From JALCLA01 sp965653565 (GTDB taxonomy: Bacteria; Pseudomonadota; Gammaproteobacteria; Xanthomonadales; Xanthomonadaceae): a DNA stretch of 46,168 bases. Shown one piece after another: positions 1 through 8,464 of this stretch. The stretch lies in NCBI GenBank assembly GCA_965653565.1, contig CBFHAI010000034.1, forward strand, positions 1 to 46,168, written 5' to 3'. Position 1 is the first letter of the stretch; the number at the start of each line of letters is the position of its first letter. Made by a program: the position numbers and the translations under genes. A model generated the notes under the pieces. That model did no database searches. It had not been told where the DNA came from and saw nothing but the letters and a program-made list of their open reading frames with translations.

Positions 1-140
1 TTACTTTCTCTTGGACAAGCAAGAGAAAGTGACTCGGCCCCCGCTGAGGGGGACGAAACTCGCGAAGGCGCAACAACTAAAGCCGAGGGAAGCGGAACGC
101 CTCAAAGTCACTGGATTCCCGCCTACGCGAGAATGACGAG
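1..140 (-). repeat. Composite intergenic repeat, left-end copy
   Basis: This 140-base stretch is a repeat in inverted orientation to the right end of the window. It starts with a perfect 11-bp hairpin (positions 3-13 with 20-30, loop GACAAG). A C5/G5 GC-rich hairpin follows near 39-55. A palindromic ATTCCC-type element lies at 110-140. The stretches AAGTGACTCGGCCCCCGC and GAACGCCTCAAAGTCACTGG recur at 46029-46168 on the other strand. A reading frame of about 144 codons crosses this area on the minus strand, but it is made of repeat sequence and overlaps the thiolase end, so I do not call it a gene. Confidence 0.8.
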
Positions 141-211
141 ATTGTTGTGAGTCGCGAAGAGCAAAAAACGCTTCAAAGCCACTGGATTCCCCCCTACGCG
201 GGAATGACGAG
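110..211. repeat. Two tandem copies of a dRS3-like palindromic repeat
   Basis: Two direct copies of ACTGGATTCCC-N8-(G)GAATGACGAG lie at 110-140 and 181-211, about 71 bases apart. Related flanks (CTCAAAG or TTCAAAG before, TTGTTGTG or GTGTTGTG after) show that the repeat unit is larger than the palindrome. A third, decayed half (GCGCGGCAATGACGG) follows at about 229-243. The core ATTCCC-N8-GGGAAT has the same form as the dRS3 element described in Neisseria; that is a resemblance in pattern, not a claim of common origin. The rest of 1-389 holds no gene that I can support. Confidence 0.75.
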
Positions 212-389
212 AGTGTTGTGCCTCGCCTGCGCGGCAATGACGGAACTGCGAAATGATTCGCGAAAACGAAGGCGTCAGAACGAAAGATCAGAGTCAAAAC
301 GCGCAGATGGCTATCCGGCCAATCACCAGAATCAAATCGCGCCGCCAGCCCCGCCATTCCAACTTTCATCCAAGTCTGAAATTCAATTC

Positions 390-1676
390 CTACCTCTCGA
401 CAATCGCCGTAACCCCCATCCCCCCCGCCGTACAAATCGAAATCAACCCCCGCCCCGATCCCTTCTCTTCCAACAATTTCGCCAGCGTAGCGACGATTCG
501 TCCGCCGGTCGCGGCAAACGGATGTCCGTACGCCAGCGACGAGCCGACTACGTTGAACTTCGCCGGGTCGATGCTGCCGAGCGCGCCGTCAAGGCCCAGC
601 CGGTCGCGGCAGAAGGTTTCGCTCTCCCATGCGCGCAACGTGCACAAGACCTGCGCGGCGAAGGCTTCGTGGATTTCGTAGAAATCGAAATCCTGCAAAG
701 TGAGTCCGTTGCGCTTGAGCATCTGCGGCACGGCCCAGGCGGGTGCCATCAACAGGCCTTCGCCGTGCACGAAATCGACGGCGGCGACCTGCGCGTCGAC
801 CAGGTACGCCTGCACCTTCAAGCCGCGCGCGGCCGCCCATTCGTCGGAACCTAGCAGCACGGCCGACGCGCCATCGGTCAACGGTGTCGAGTTGCCGGCG
901 GTCAGCGTGCCGCGGCCGGAAGTTTTGTCGAAGGCGGGTTTCAGCGTGGCGAGCTTTTCGACAGACGTATCCGGACGCAGGATGTTGTCGCGCTCGACTC
1001 CGCGGAACGGCACCACCAGATCCTTGAAGAAGCCGCGCTCATAAGCGGCGGCGGCCTTGCGGTGCGACTCGTAGGCGAGGCGGTCCTGGTCTTCGCGCGG
1101 GATGTTCCATTCCCTGGCCATCAACTCGGTGTGATCGCCCATGCTTTTGCCGGTGCGCGGTTCGGCCACGCCGGGAAATTCGGGCGTGAGTTCGCGCGGC
1201 GAGAAGCCTTTGAACGCCTTGAGCCGTGCGCCGAAGCTGCGCGCCATGTTGGCGTCGAGCAGGCGGCGGCGCATCGATTTGCTGACCACGATCGGCACAT
1301 CGGACGTCGTGTCCGAACCACCGCCGATGCCGGCGTCGATCTGTCCGAGCGCGATCTTGTTGGCCACCGTGATGACGGTGTCGAGGCTGGTGCCGCAGGC
1401 GCGCTGCAGCGTGATGCCCGGCGTCAGCGGCGACAGGCCCGAGGACAGCGTGGCTTCGCGGCCGATGTTCCAGTCCGAGGAATGCTTGAGCACGGCACCC
1501 ATCGCGACTTCGCCCAACTGCACGCCATGCAGGCCGAAACGTTCGACCAGTGCGCCCAGCGTGCGGATCGACATGCCCAGGTTGCCGACATCGGCATAGG
1601 CCGTGTTGTTGCGGCAAAACGGAATCCGTACGCCGCCAATGATGCCGACGGGACGGGCGGTGCGGGATCGGGTCAT
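390..1676 (-). CDS. Thiolase (acetyl-CoA C-acyltransferase, FadI-like)
   Basis: The 428-residue protein is a full-length thiolase. These enzymes catalyse thiolytic cleavage of 3-ketoacyl-CoA in fatty acid beta-oxidation, or the reverse Claisen condensation. The acylated Cys lies in QRACGTSLD (C94). The second half carries EIHEAFA (H336), GHPFAATGG (H385) and the general acid/base Cys in SICTAGGMG (C415), so the catalytic set is complete. The length is close to FadI (about 436). It is cytoplasmic, with no signal peptide. The ATG at 1676 has a weak GAGAG upstream. No fadJ-type hydratase/dehydrogenase partner is adjacent, so the role (degradation or acetoacetyl-CoA synthesis) cannot be fixed from context. 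Confidence 0.93.
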   Translation of the reverse strand: MTRSRTARPVGIIGGVRIPFCRNNTAYADVGNLGMSIRTLGALVERFGLHGVQLGEVAMGAVLKHSSDWNIGREATLSSGLSPLTPGITLQRACGTSLDTVITVANKIALGQIDAGIGGGSDTTSDVPIVVSKSMRRRLLDANMARSFGARLKAFKGFSPRELTPEFPGVAEPRTGKSMGDHTELMAREWNIPREDQDRLAYESHRKAAAAYERGFFKDLVVPFRGVERDNILRPDTSVEKLATLKPAFDKTSGRGTLTAGNSTPLTDGASAVLLGSDEWAAARGLKVQAYLVDAQVAAVDFVHGEGLLMAPAWAVPQMLKRNGLTLQDFDFYEIHEAFAAQVLCTLRAWESETFCRDRLGLDGALGSIDPAKFNVVGSSLAYGHPFAATGGRIVATLAKLLEEKGSGRGLISICTAGGMGVTAIVER

Positions 1677-1701
1677 CGCGCGCTCTCGTGCGTGTTGCTG
1701 G

Positions 1702-1724
1702 GCCTGCGCGATGATAGCGCAGGC
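1702..1724. terminator. Hairpin downstream of the M48 protease gene
   Basis: A perfect 8-bp inverted repeat, GCCTGCGC and GCGCAGGC with a 7-base loop, sits between the protease stop and the thiolase start. It has no T-run, so intrinsic termination is uncertain. Confidence 0.4.
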
Positions 1725-1769
1725 GAACCGAGGGGCGGCTCTAGCGGCCGCGTCGCGCGACGGACCGGA

Positions 1770-2780
1770 TCAATCGTCGGTCGAATCGGAACTGGAACTG
1801 GAGTCGGAATCCGGAGTCGTCGGTGGCACGGCCTTGCCGCCGATGCGCACGCCACGACCGACGTTGACGTTGTCGCCCACCGTGACGCCACTCGACGCCG
1901 GCGGCACGGCCGGCACCAGCGCGGCAGCGGTGCTCGCCTGCGCATCGGCGGCGGCGGCAAGCGCTGCATCGAGCGCGGCCATGTGGGTACCGGCGATCTG
2001 CCGGTCGACTTGCGCGAGCGTTTCGGAAGTCACCAGCGGCGCGGCCGGCTGCGCCAGCAACTCCTGCGGCGGCGCCAGACTCGCAATGGTTTTCTCGGCG
2101 GCCTTGTAGCGCTTGGCGCTCGCCGGATGGGTGCTGAGCATGCCGAGCCGACGCTTGCCCTGAAGTTCGCCCAGATGGCGCTGCAATCGCAGCATGCCGT
2201 GCGGGTTGTAGCCGGCTTCGATCATCCAGCCGACGGTGAGTTTGTCGGCCTGCAATTCCTGGTTGCGGCTGAACTTCAGCGCCAGCAGCCCGGCGCCGAC
2301 GCCGACCGCGGCCGAACTGGCCGCGCCTGCCAGCGCACCGCTGTTGCGGCCGACCTTCGCACCAATCACGGCGCCCAGGATGGCGCCCAGCACGCGCACG
2401 TTTTCCTGTTTGCGTTTGCCGGCGCGCAGGTGGTCGGCTTTGTGATGCGCCAGTTCGTGGCCGAGCACGGCGGCGACGGCGTCGCGATCGCTGTCGAGGC
2501 TTGCAAGCAGGCCTTCCTGCACCACGACCAGGCGTTCGCCGTCGGCGGTTTCGGTGGCGAAGGCGTTGATGTCGGGATCGGAGGAGTAGACCAGTCGCGC
2601 CTCGACGCCGGCGGCGCGCGCGAGGTCGTCGTAGATCGCCGCCAGTTCCTGCGCCTGCGCGCGCACCGGCGCATGCGTGGATTGCTGCGCGAGATCGTCG
2701 ACCAGGTAGAGCTCGGGACTGGCCGCGGCGGGCTGCGTGGCGAAAAGAGCGAGGACGAACAGGCTGGCGGCGCGTTTCAT
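1770..2780 (-). CDS. Secreted M48-family metalloprotease
   Basis: The 336-residue protein starts MKRAASLFVLALFATQPAAA, a clear signal peptide, which is why I choose the ATG at 2780 over the much longer open frame upstream. The zinc motif HELAH is at residues 108-112 and the third ligand is probably E175 in QELQADK. This arrangement fits periplasmic M48 peptidases such as BepA/LoiP, which act in outer-membrane protein quality control. A glycine/alanine-rich, possibly membrane-associated segment lies between the motifs (about 130-167). Odd features are an Ala-rich linker (about 265-295) and a tail of Ser and Asp from about 322 to 336. There are no obvious TPRs, unlike BepA. The substrate is unknown. 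Confidence 0.9.
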   Translation of the reverse strand: MKRAASLFVLALFATQPAAASPELYLVDDLAQQSTHAPVRAQAQELAAIYDDLARAAGVEARLVYSSDPDINAFATETADGERLVVVQEGLLASLDSDRDAVAAVLGHELAHHKADHLRAGKRKQENVRVLGAILGAVIGAKVGRNSGALAGAASSAAVGVGAGLLALKFSRNQELQADKLTVGWMIEAGYNPHGMLRLQRHLGELQGKRRLGMLSTHPASAKRYKAAEKTIASLAPPQELLAQPAAPLVTSETLAQVDRQIAGTHMAALDAALAAAADAQASTAAALVPAVPPASSGVTVGDNVNVGRGVRIGGKAVPPTTPDSDSSSSSDSTDD

Positions 2781-2872
2781 GGGCGATCCCGGATTGGAGA
2801 AGTCACGCCGCTGCAAACGGCGCGTTGATTCGACCAACGAGGATCGGACCCCGAAACAGCCACGCCTCGCGA

Positions 2873-3754
2873 CTACGGCGGCGTGAACCAGGCCGGCATG
2901 GCCGGCCACAGGGTGAAGCCCCAGGATTTCTCGCGCAGCAGGTCCTGCCAATAGTCGACGATCCGCTGCAGCAGCTCGGGATCTTCCGCGTCGAACGGGC
3001 CGCTGACGCGCAGTTCGCGCCGGCCGGTGTCCAGATCGAGCGCCAGCGTGAAGATCACGATCGGCACCTGGGCGCGGCGCGCGATCAGCAGCAGGCCTTC
3101 GGCGAACCAGGCCGGCCGATCGAACAGCCGCACCGGCACCGGCAGCGCGGTGTCGGTGGGCGGAACGTCGGGCGTGCCGATCACCCAGTGGCCGTCGGCC
3201 AGATCCGCCAGCGCGCGCCTGACGGTGCCCGGCGCGTAGATCAGCGGCCGGCCGCCGGCACGCGCGAGTTCCTTCAGGCGGATGTGGCCGTAGAGAAAAC
3301 CGAAGCGCGCGCCGCCCATCGTGCGGGCGCTGAAGCGGCCGGCCAGCACGGCCGCGCGCGGCCCATTGGCGCGCAAAGCGCGCACCGACCAGAGCCCGGC
3401 GCACCAGTGGAAGAACACGCCAACGGCGGCGCGGTCGCGCAACGGGAACTGCGAAGCGCCATCGACATAGCGTCTCAGCCAACGCGTGCTGCGCGTGCGC
3501 GACAGCCAGTAGTCGGCGTGGTCGACCAGGCGGGTGAGGCGGAAGCGCCAGCACCAGTCGAGTTCATCGTCGATCGGCACATGCAGCCGCGCCTGCGCCA
3601 GCGCCGGCCGCCATTCCTCCTCGTACAGGCCCGGATAGCGCGCGATCTGCCGGAACAGCCGGAACGCCACGGGCCACGGCAGCGGGATCGCCAGCGCCGG
3701 CAGCAGCCAGTGCTCGATCACGCTGCGAAGTTCGATGCGAAGCGCGCGCCACAT
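2873..3754 (-). CDS. LpxL/HtrB-like lysophospholipid acyltransferase family protein
   Basis: The 293-residue protein has an N-terminal hydrophobic stretch (about 14-32) typical of membrane-anchored late acyltransferases. It has a likely catalytic His in VGVFFHWCAGLWS, where the family has an HxxxxD/E-type motif. Here the acidic position is not obvious (HWCAGLW), so activity is uncertain. The C-terminal part (IYAPGTVRRALADL, PIVIFTLALDLDTGRRELRV) matches the layout of the HtrB superfamily. The probable role is acyl transfer to a lipid at the inner membrane. It is divergent from the gene at 3827 with a 72-base gap and lies 92 bases upstream of the M48 protease, so the two could be co-transcribed. 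It is short against LpxL (about 306). Confidence 0.75.
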   Translation of the reverse strand: MWRALRIELRSVIEHWLLPALAIPLPWPVAFRLFRQIARYPGLYEEEWRPALAQARLHVPIDDELDWCWRFRLTRLVDHADYWLSRTRSTRWLRRYVDGASQFPLRDRAAVGVFFHWCAGLWSVRALRANGPRAAVLAGRFSARTMGGARFGFLYGHIRLKELARAGGRPLIYAPGTVRRALADLADGHWVIGTPDVPPTDTALPVPVRLFDRPAWFAEGLLLIARRAQVPIVIFTLALDLDTGRRELRVSGPFDAEDPELLQRIVDYWQDLLREKSWGFTLWPAMPAWFTPP

Positions 3755-3826
3755 GGCGGAAGGCTCAAAGCGGGCCGGAAAGACGCCAAATGGTACTTTA
3801 TGCGGCTCGTCAGACCGCTATCGACC

Positions 3827-4702
3827 ATGTCCGCATCCCTGCATTGCTTCGGCGCGCTGGCGCTGGAGGTCGCCGCGCCGCCGTCGCGCACGCATCTGGA
3901 CCGCGCCGAAACCGACGCGTTGGGCGATCACCTGGCGATCGATCTGCAGCGCCTGTTGCCCGAGGTCGAGCAGCTCGATCTAGTGCTGGCCGGCGCGCAT
4001 TTCGACCCGGCCGAGCTGCTGCGCCCGGGTTGGCCGGTGCATGCCGCACTGGTGGAACTGGCCAGCCGCGTGCCGGGCACTGCGCGAGGCCGCGTCATCG
4101 CCTTCGGCGCGCACGACGGCCGCCTGCCGACGCCGCCGATGCAGCCCGATATCGCGCTCGCCGGCGGCCCGCTGCGGGTGTTGCCGTTCGCCTTGCAGGG
4201 TGACGCGGACGTGGTTGCGCGTGTGGGTCGCGCGATGGAGGAACGTCTGCTCGAAACCGGCATGGCGGGCGCCGCCACCGCGCTGCATGCGCAACATGCG
4301 TTCGGTGGCCGACTCGAACATGCGCGCTACCTGAGCCTGCACGATCTGTGCGCGATGATCGCGATGCAGTACGACCACGCCGGCCTGCCCGCACTGTGGC
4401 CGCTGATCGAAGCGGCGTTGCTGGCGCCCGAGTCGCAGGAATGGCTCGACGCGCCGCCCGAGCCGTTGCTGCTTTATCGCGACGGCGAAGTGCGGATGGC
4501 GAAGTTCGCCTTCGACGCGTGGTGCGAGTCGGGCTTCGCACCGGCCGGCATCGATCCGAGCCGACTGTCGCGCGCGTTCGACGCGTTCAATGCAAGGCTG
4601 CGGCAATACCAGGCCGTGCTCGGTGCGCACGGGATCACGGTGCGCGAGATCGTCGTGGATGTCGGCCGAAACCCGCGCGAATCGCTCGAGAATCCCGGTT
4701 AG
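3827..4702 (+). CDS. Conserved hypothetical cytoplasmic protein
   Basis: I do not recognise this 291-residue protein. It starts MSASLHCFGALALEV at 3827; an in-frame ATG at 3800 would add nine residues. There is no signal peptide or membrane segment. It is Leu- and Ala-rich with mixed alpha/beta character, including HFDPAELLRPGWPVHAALVELA, RVIAFGAHDGRLPTPPM and LHDLCAMIAMQYDHAGLPALW. No catalytic motif stands out. Codon use matches the neighbours (strong GC at third positions), which supports real translation. It is divergent from the acyltransferase and convergent with the GNAT gene 28 bases downstream, so it is probably a single-gene transcript. Confidence 0.7.
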   Translation: MSASLHCFGALALEVAAPPSRTHLDRAETDALGDHLAIDLQRLLPEVEQLDLVLAGAHFDPAELLRPGWPVHAALVELASRVPGTARGRVIAFGAHDGRLPTPPMQPDIALAGGPLRVLPFALQGDADVVARVGRAMEERLLETGMAGAATALHAQHAFGGRLEHARYLSLHDLCAMIAMQYDHAGLPALWPLIEAALLAPESQEWLDAPPEPLLLYRDGEVRMAKFAFDAWCESGFAPAGIDPSRLSRAFDAFNARLRQYQAVLGAHGITVREIVVDVGRNPRESLENPG

Positions 4703-4730
4703 TCTGGATGCGGCGCAGCAGACCGGAACG

Positions 4731-5222
4731 CTAAGCTTTCGCGATGACCTGCTTCACCCAATCCATCGCTTCCTCGTACATCAGATAGCCGGCGTCCTGC
4801 ATGCCGAGCGACTGGTAGGTGCGCTGCGCCACGGCGTTTTCCTTCTCGACGTACAGGCGCAGCCCGCATACATCGGGGCGTGCCCGCGCTGCGTCGCGCA
4901 CATACCGATACAGCGCCGCATACACGCCGCAACGGCGGTGCTCCGGCGCCACGTAGACGCTCTGGATCCACCACCAGTCGGCGCAACGCCAATCGCTCCA
5001 TTCATATGTGAGCAGCAAGGTTCCTGCCGGTTCGCCGCCGCGTTCGGCGATCAGATAGCGGCCGCGCGCCGGCTGTTCGAGCACGGTCCGCACGCCGCGC
5101 AAGATCGTGTCCGGATCGAGCCGTTTGTGCTCGGTTTCCCACGCCATCGCGCAGGCCCAGTCGGCCAGACGTTGCGCTTCGTCGGCGTGCGCGGGGCGCA
5201 GCGTGATATCGATTTCGATCAC
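4731..5222 (-). CDS. GNAT-family N-acetyltransferase
   Basis: The 163-residue protein has the size and layout of a single GNAT domain. The acetyl-CoA pyrophosphate loop is IQSVYVAPEHRRCGVYAALY, matching the Q/RxxGxG/A motif A pattern. The C-terminal LYVEKENAVAQRTYQSLGM is the typical motif B with the conserved N-A-Q-x-x-Y-x-S-L-G pattern. The substrate cannot be told; an unusual WSDWRCADWWWIQ run precedes motif A. It is cytoplasmic. It is divergent from the methyltransferase at 5297 with a 74-base shared promoter region. Confidence 0.9.
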   Translation of the reverse strand: MIEIDITLRPAHADEAQRLADWACAMAWETEHKRLDPDTILRGVRTVLEQPARGRYLIAERGGEPAGTLLLTYEWSDWRCADWWWIQSVYVAPEHRRCGVYAALYRYVRDAARARPDVCGLRLYVEKENAVAQRTYQSLGMQDAGYLMYEEAMDWVKQVIAKA

Positions 5223-5296
5223 AGCAAAACTCCGGTTTCATCGCGAGGACGAATTCTCGCATGCGGCCGACGCAGTAGAATTGCCCACGAGGAGCC

Positions 5297-6046
5297 ATGC
5301 CCATGACCTTCAAGGATCACTTCTCCGGCCACGCCGGCACCTACGCGGCAGCGCGGCCGCACTATCCCGCGGCGCTGTTCGAATGGCTCGCGGGCCAATG
5401 CGCGCGCCGCGAACTGGCATGGGACGCCGGTTGCGGCAACGGCCAGGCCGCGGTCGCGCTGGCGGCACATTTCCGTCGCGTCGTCGCGACCGATCCGAGC
5501 GCGGCGCAGATCGCGCAGGCCATTGCCCACCCGAACATCGACTATCGCGTCGAACCCGCCGAGCAACCGCAACTCGACGATCACAGCGTCGACCTGCTCA
5601 CCGTCGCACAGGCGTTGCACTGGTTCGACCTGGATCGCTTCTATGCCGCGGCGATGCGCGTGCTGCATCCGCAAGGCGTGATCGCGGTGTGGACGTACGG
5701 ATTGTCGAACGTCGATGCCAACGTCGATCGCGAATTCATGCGGCTCTACGACGACATCCTCGGCCCCTACTGGCCCGCCGAACGCCGGCACGTGGAGAAC
5801 GGCTACGCCGATCTGCCATTCCCGTTCCGCAAGATCGAAGCGCCGGGGTTCGCGATGGAATGCAACTGGACACTGCCGCAGTACCTCGCTTATCTGCGCA
5901 GCTGGTCGGCCTCGCAACGCTGTCTGCGCGAAAAAGGCGAAGACGCGGTCGCGCTCGCGATGCCCGCCTTCGAAGCCGCATGGGGCAACCCGCTCGATAC
6001 GCGCCGCGTGCGCTGGCCGCTCGGCCTGCGCGTCGGCAGCGCATAA
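5297..6046 (+). CDS. Class I SAM-dependent methyltransferase
   Basis: The 249-residue protein carries motif I as WDAGCGNGQAAVAL and the acidic end of strand 2 as VVATDPSAAQI. A post-I strand is DLLTVAQALHWFDLDRFY, and the VLHPQGVIAVWTYG segment is typical of small-molecule methyltransferases (UbiE/trans-aconitate type). The start begins FKDHFSGHAGTYAAARPHYP, the usual N-terminal capping helix of this group. Two ATGs (5297 and 5303) are possible; an AGGAG lies 6 bases before the first (5286-5290), favouring 5297. The substrate is unknown. It is convergent with the OmpA-like gene. Confidence 0.9.
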   Translation: MPMTFKDHFSGHAGTYAAARPHYPAALFEWLAGQCARRELAWDAGCGNGQAAVALAAHFRRVVATDPSAAQIAQAIAHPNIDYRVEPAEQPQLDDHSVDLLTVAQALHWFDLDRFYAAAMRVLHPQGVIAVWTYGLSNVDANVDREFMRLYDDILGPYWPAERRHVENGYADLPFPFRKIEAPGFAMECNWTLPQYLAYLRSWSASQRCLREKGEDAVALAMPAFEAAWGNPLDTRRVRWPLGLRVGSA

Positions 6047-6107
6047 GAGGTGGGCCGTCCCTGGCCCCGATGCGCAGCCGAAGCCCGCATCGCAAAAACC
6101 TGCACCG

Positions 6108-7238
6108 TCAGCGATTCGTCAACTGGATCTCGATGCGGCGATTGATCGAATAGGCCGCTTCGTTGTCGCTCGGATCGAGCGGACGGAATTCGCCGAAGCC
6201 GTTCGCCGCCAGCCGCTTGGGCGGAATCCCTTGCACGACGAGATATTTGACGATCGCGATCGCGCGTGCGGCCGACAATTCCCAGTTCGACGGAAAGCGC
6301 GAGGTGGCGATCGGACGCTTGTCGGTGTGGCCGTCGATGCGCAGCACCCAATCGAGTTCCGACGGAATTTCGGCGCTGACTTCGCGCAGCGTCGCCGCCA
6401 GCTGGTCGAGCTGCACGCGCGCGGCCGAGGTGAGTTCGTCGGTGCCCGATTCGAACAGCAGTTCCGACGGCACCACGAAGCGATCGCCGACCACCTGGAT
6501 GTCGGAGCGATTGCCAAGCACCGCACGCAATTTGCCGAAGAAATCGGAACGGTAGCGCTGCAATTCGTTGACCTTGTTGGCGAGCGCGAGATTGAGCTCC
6601 TTGCCGAGCTCGTCGATGCGCACGTCCTTGGCCTTGCTCTGCGCGCGCGCCAGTTCGAGCGAGGCGGAAATCTCATCGAGCTGCTGGCGCAGCGCCGCCA
6701 TCTGGCGATTGAGCAGTTCGACCTGCGCCGCCGATTTGGCCGACAGATCGGTCTGCACCGCCAGTTTCTGTTTGTTGTCCTCCAGTTCGGCCAGGCGCGT
6801 GGCGATTTCCGATTCGAGCTGGCGCTTGAGCTCGGCCAGCGCATTGATATCGGCGGTGAGCCGCGCGACATCGGCGGTGCTGGCTTCCAGCTGCGCCTGT
6901 GCCTGCGCCAGCGACGCGCTGGTCGTGTCGAGATTCAAGCGCAACGCGTCACGCTCGCCGCTGGTCGACGCCAGCGAGGCGGAAAGTTCGTCGATGCGCG
7001 TGAGCGCCTGCACCTTGGCCGACTGTTCCATCGACAGGCTTTTCGCCAGCGCGGCCAGTTCGGCGTTGAGCTGCGCGAGTTGCTTGTCGCGGCCACTGAT
7101 CGCATCGGACAGCACGAACTGGCCGATCGTGAAGATCATCAGCAGGAAAACCAGCACCATCAGCAGCGAGCTGAGGGCGTCGACGAAACCGGGCCAGAAA
7201 TCGACCCCGCGCCGGCGGCGGGCGGCGAGCGTGCTCAT
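6108..7238 (-). CDS. MotB-like/OmpA-domain peptidoglycan-binding stator protein
   Basis: The 376-residue protein has one N-terminal membrane helix (about 17-42) carrying an Asp (D20 in PGFVDALSSLLMV), placed like the proton-binding Asp of MotB/ExbD. A long coiled coil follows (about 45-235). An OmpA-like domain (about 245-375, GHTDKRPIA, NWELSAARA, NRRIEIQ) should bind peptidoglycan. The ATG at 7238 overlaps the stop of the upstream MotA-like gene as ATGA, so the two are translationally coupled. The pair has the architecture of an ion-driven stator. No flagellar genes are nearby. The coiled coil is much longer than in flagellar MotB. Confidence 0.85.
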   Translation of the reverse strand: MSTLAARRRRGVDFWPGFVDALSSLLMVLVFLLMIFTIGQFVLSDAISGRDKQLAQLNAELAALAKSLSMEQSAKVQALTRIDELSASLASTSGERDALRLNLDTTSASLAQAQAQLEASTADVARLTADINALAELKRQLESEIATRLAELEDNKQKLAVQTDLSAKSAAQVELLNRQMAALRQQLDEISASLELARAQSKAKDVRIDELGKELNLALANKVNELQRYRSDFFGKLRAVLGNRSDIQVVGDRFVVPSELLFESGTDELTSAARVQLDQLAATLREVSAEIPSELDWVLRIDGHTDKRPIATSRFPSNWELSAARAIAIVKYLVVQGIPPKRLAANGFGEFRPLDPSDNEAAYSINRRIEIQLTNR

Positions 7239-8293
7239 CGTTCGATGGCGGTGCGCTTGCCGTCGAGCGCGGCGGCGATGGTGCGCGACATCAACCGCAA
7301 TTCGGCGCGCAATTCGTCGTTCATACTGTTGCCGCCGCCGCCCTGCGCCAGTTGCTTGAGCGTATTGCGAAGCTCGGTCTGGGTTTCGACCAGATCGGTG
7401 GTGGCGCGCGAATCCTTGGTGAGCTGATCGGTGAGCTTGCCCAGCTGCCGATTCAGTTCGGTCAGCTGCTCGGTGCCGCCGCGGCGTTCGCGTTCGCTGT
7501 CGACGATCGCGCGCTGCATGCGTTCGAGGCCGTCGGCCGTCTGTTCGAGCAGCGCCTGCACGTAGGCCGGCACCGAGGCGTCGCCTTCGGCGCTCATGCC
7601 GCCCGACGACAGTTTCGTCATGCCCGACAGCCAGTCTTCGAGCTCGGTGTAGAAGCGATTCGCGGCGCGGCCGGCCTGCAGATCGAGGAAGCCCAGCACC
7701 AGCGAGCCGGCAAGGCCGAACAGCGAGGTCGAGAAACTGGTCGCCATGCCGGAAAGCGGCGCTTGCAGGCGCGTCTTGAGCTGGTCGAACATCGCGAGCG
7801 CATCGCCGCCGGCGGTGAGGCCGCCGATGATGTCGCTGACCGAGCTGATCGTGCGCAGCAAACCCCAGAACGTGCCGAGCAGCCCGAGGAAAATCATCAG
7901 GCCGATCAGGTAGCGCGACAGATCGCGATTCTCTTCCAGCCGCAGATAGACGCTGTCGAGCAGCGAGCGCATCGAGGCGGTCGACAGCGACTGCGGCTTG
8001 CGCTCGCTTTTGCCGAACATCTTGGCCATCGGCGCCAGCAGCACCGGCGGCTCGAGCACGCGGTCGGGATTGGAGCGGCGCAGGTTTTCGATCCACGCCA
8101 CTTCGCGCTGCAGACGCAGCACCTGGCGCAGGTTGACGATCACGCCGACGGCGAATACCAGCAGGATCACGCCGTTGAAAATCGGTGTTGCGCCGAAAGC
8201 CTGTTTCAGCGGTACGAACAGCGCGGCGGCGGCGAGGCCGATCAGGACGAGGAATCCGAGCATCCAGATCAGGACGCGGTTGGGCTGGCTCAT
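7235..8293 (-). CDS. MotA/TolQ/ExbB-like proton channel protein
   Basis: The 352-residue inner-membrane protein has two N-terminal helices (about 7-28 and 37-53), then two more around 129-150 (LIGLMIFLGLLGTFWGLL) and about 190-212 (SLFGLAGSLVLGFLDL). The GLLGTFWGL and SGMATSFSTSLFGLAGS segments are the conserved channel signature of the MotA/TolQ/ExbB family. The C-terminal third (about 235-345) is a cytoplasmic coiled coil, which is not typical of TolQ or ExbB. It is expected to form a proton-driven complex with the coupled downstream OmpA-domain protein. What the motor drives is not shown by the sequence. Confidence 0.87.
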   Translation of the reverse strand: MSQPNRVLIWMLGFLVLIGLAAAALFVPLKQAFGATPIFNGVILLVFAVGVIVNLRQVLRLQREVAWIENLRRSNPDRVLEPPVLLAPMAKMFGKSERKPQSLSTASMRSLLDSVYLRLEENRDLSRYLIGLMIFLGLLGTFWGLLRTISSVSDIIGGLTAGGDALAMFDQLKTRLQAPLSGMATSFSTSLFGLAGSLVLGFLDLQAGRAANRFYTELEDWLSGMTKLSSGGMSAEGDASVPAYVQALLEQTADGLERMQRAIVDSERERRGGTEQLTELNRQLGKLTDQLTKDSRATTDLVETQTELRNTLKQLAQGGGGNSMNDELRAELRLMSRTIAAALDGKRTAIER

Positions 8294-8464
8294 GAAAACT
8301 CCGTGTTGATCGGCGCGGTTGATCGGCGCGGCTCGCCGCAGAGCTTTGCGCAGTGCGGCTGAACCTTGGATGCGCGAGAGGGCGCTGGCGTTACGTCCGG
8401 CCTATCGACAGGCTCGCGCGCCGATGGTTCCGCTGGGCTCGCCGCACGAAACGTTAAGTGTTCG